From Colwellia sp. PAMC 21821 (GTDB lineage Bacteria; Pseudomonadota; Gammaproteobacteria; Enterobacterales; Alteromonadaceae): 64,000 nucleotides of DNA. The translations under genes were made by a program, and so were the position numbers. Positions 63,759-64,000 of this stretch are shown one piece after another (position 1 is the stretch's first letter; each line of letters opens with the position of its first letter). Under the pieces are notes generated by a model that was given only the letters and a program-made list of their open reading frames with translations, did no database searches and had not been told where the DNA came from. The stretch is taken from NCBI RefSeq assembly GCF_002077175.1, contig NZ_CP014943.1, forward strand, positions 4,526,001 to 4,590,000. Direction: 5' to 3'.

Positions 63759-64000
63759 CTATTGTTGCTGAGCAATTTTGTTTTCAATATTTTTACGCGA
63801 AGCGGCAATATGACGCCTCATTAGCATTTCGGCTAATTCACCATCACGATCGGCAATCGCTTCAATTATGCGAGAATGTTCATCAAAAGCTTTAGTGGCT
63901 CGGGGACTGTTCATGCCAAACTGGCAACGATACATTCGAACAAGGTGATATAATTGACCACACAATATATTGATCAATTGTTGATTATGGCTGCCCAAAA
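63759..64000 (-). CDS. GntR-family regulator, C-terminal part (cut by window edge)
   Basis: Only the last 80 or so residues are visible: the FCD ligand-binding domain end, with FDEHSRIIEAIADRDGELAEMLMRRHI, whose His and Asp/Glu pattern is typical of metal-assisted ligand binding. The DNA-binding half lies beyond the right edge. It lies 59 bases ahead of prpB on the same strand and is presumably the propionate/2-methylcitrate regulator that controls this operon. Confidence 0.85.
   Translation of the reverse strand, partial: LGSHNQQLINILCGQLYHLVRMYRCQFGMNSPRATKAFDEHSRIIEAIADRDGELAEMLMRRHIAASRKNIENKIAQQQ

Overview
The window looks like chromosomal core DNA from a marine gammaproteobacterium of the Alteromonadales, most like Colwelliaceae (Colwellia/Thalassotalea). 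This is judged from the AT-rich sequence, the protein types (Oar-type TonB receptor, 180-kDa NAD-glutamate dehydrogenase, dedicated sortase-system regulators, DUF2835 next to pepN) and gene orders shared with E. coli (gloB/yafS/mltD, msrC-proQ-prc). No database search was possible, so the genus is an inference. I saw no tRNA, rRNA, insertion sequence, phage or CRISPR array.

Region by region: (1) 0.2-7.4 kb: an Oar-like TonB receptor diverges from a RutR-like TetR regulator, a secreted EEP-family nuclease/phosphatase and an alkaline phosphatase. This is a plausible nucleic-acid or organophosphate scavenging locus, with a RutR-like palindrome between the divergent arms. (2) 7.6-13.8 kb: metC, then DNA polymerase II (polB) and DinG helicase, divergent around a textbook LexA box. 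(3) 13.9-18.5 kb: a small membrane protein, then PdsO, PdsR and PdsS of the proteobacterial dedicated sortase system, with no sortase or target gene beside them. (4) 18.6-22.0 kb: queE/queC (queuosine precursor), then lysC behind a lysine riboswitch. (5) 22.2-28.6 kb: elyC, a NIF3-family gene, yafS, gloB, mltD and a secreted C15-peptidase-like protein whose catalytic Cys is Ser. (6) 29.0-37.7 kb: asnB with a structured leader, a membrane-anchored coiled-coil protein, pyrD and the large NAD-glutamate dehydrogenase. (7) 37.9-44.9 kb: an envelope cluster of RND/MMPL permease, YCF48-like protein, DUF1329 and DUF1302. (8) 45.2-55.7 kb: DUF2835, pepN, nhaC, prc, proQ, a small acidic protein, msrC, a GFA-family protein and a non-canonical Nramp relative. 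(9) 55.9-64.0 kb: an M28 peptidase lipoprotein and the methylcitrate operon gntR-prpB-prpC-acnD-prpF, which has intercistronic hairpins.

Most genes are housekeeping metabolism, envelope maintenance and stress functions. The best candidates for something under-described are the RutR/TonB/nuclease/phosphatase locus, the sortase-less Pds module, the C15-like Cys-to-Ser protein, the Nramp protein without the metal-binding motif, the DinG with an altered Fe-S ligand set, and the DUF1302/DUF1329/YCF48/MMPL envelope cluster. Boundaries of regulatory hairpins were found by eye and are approximate.
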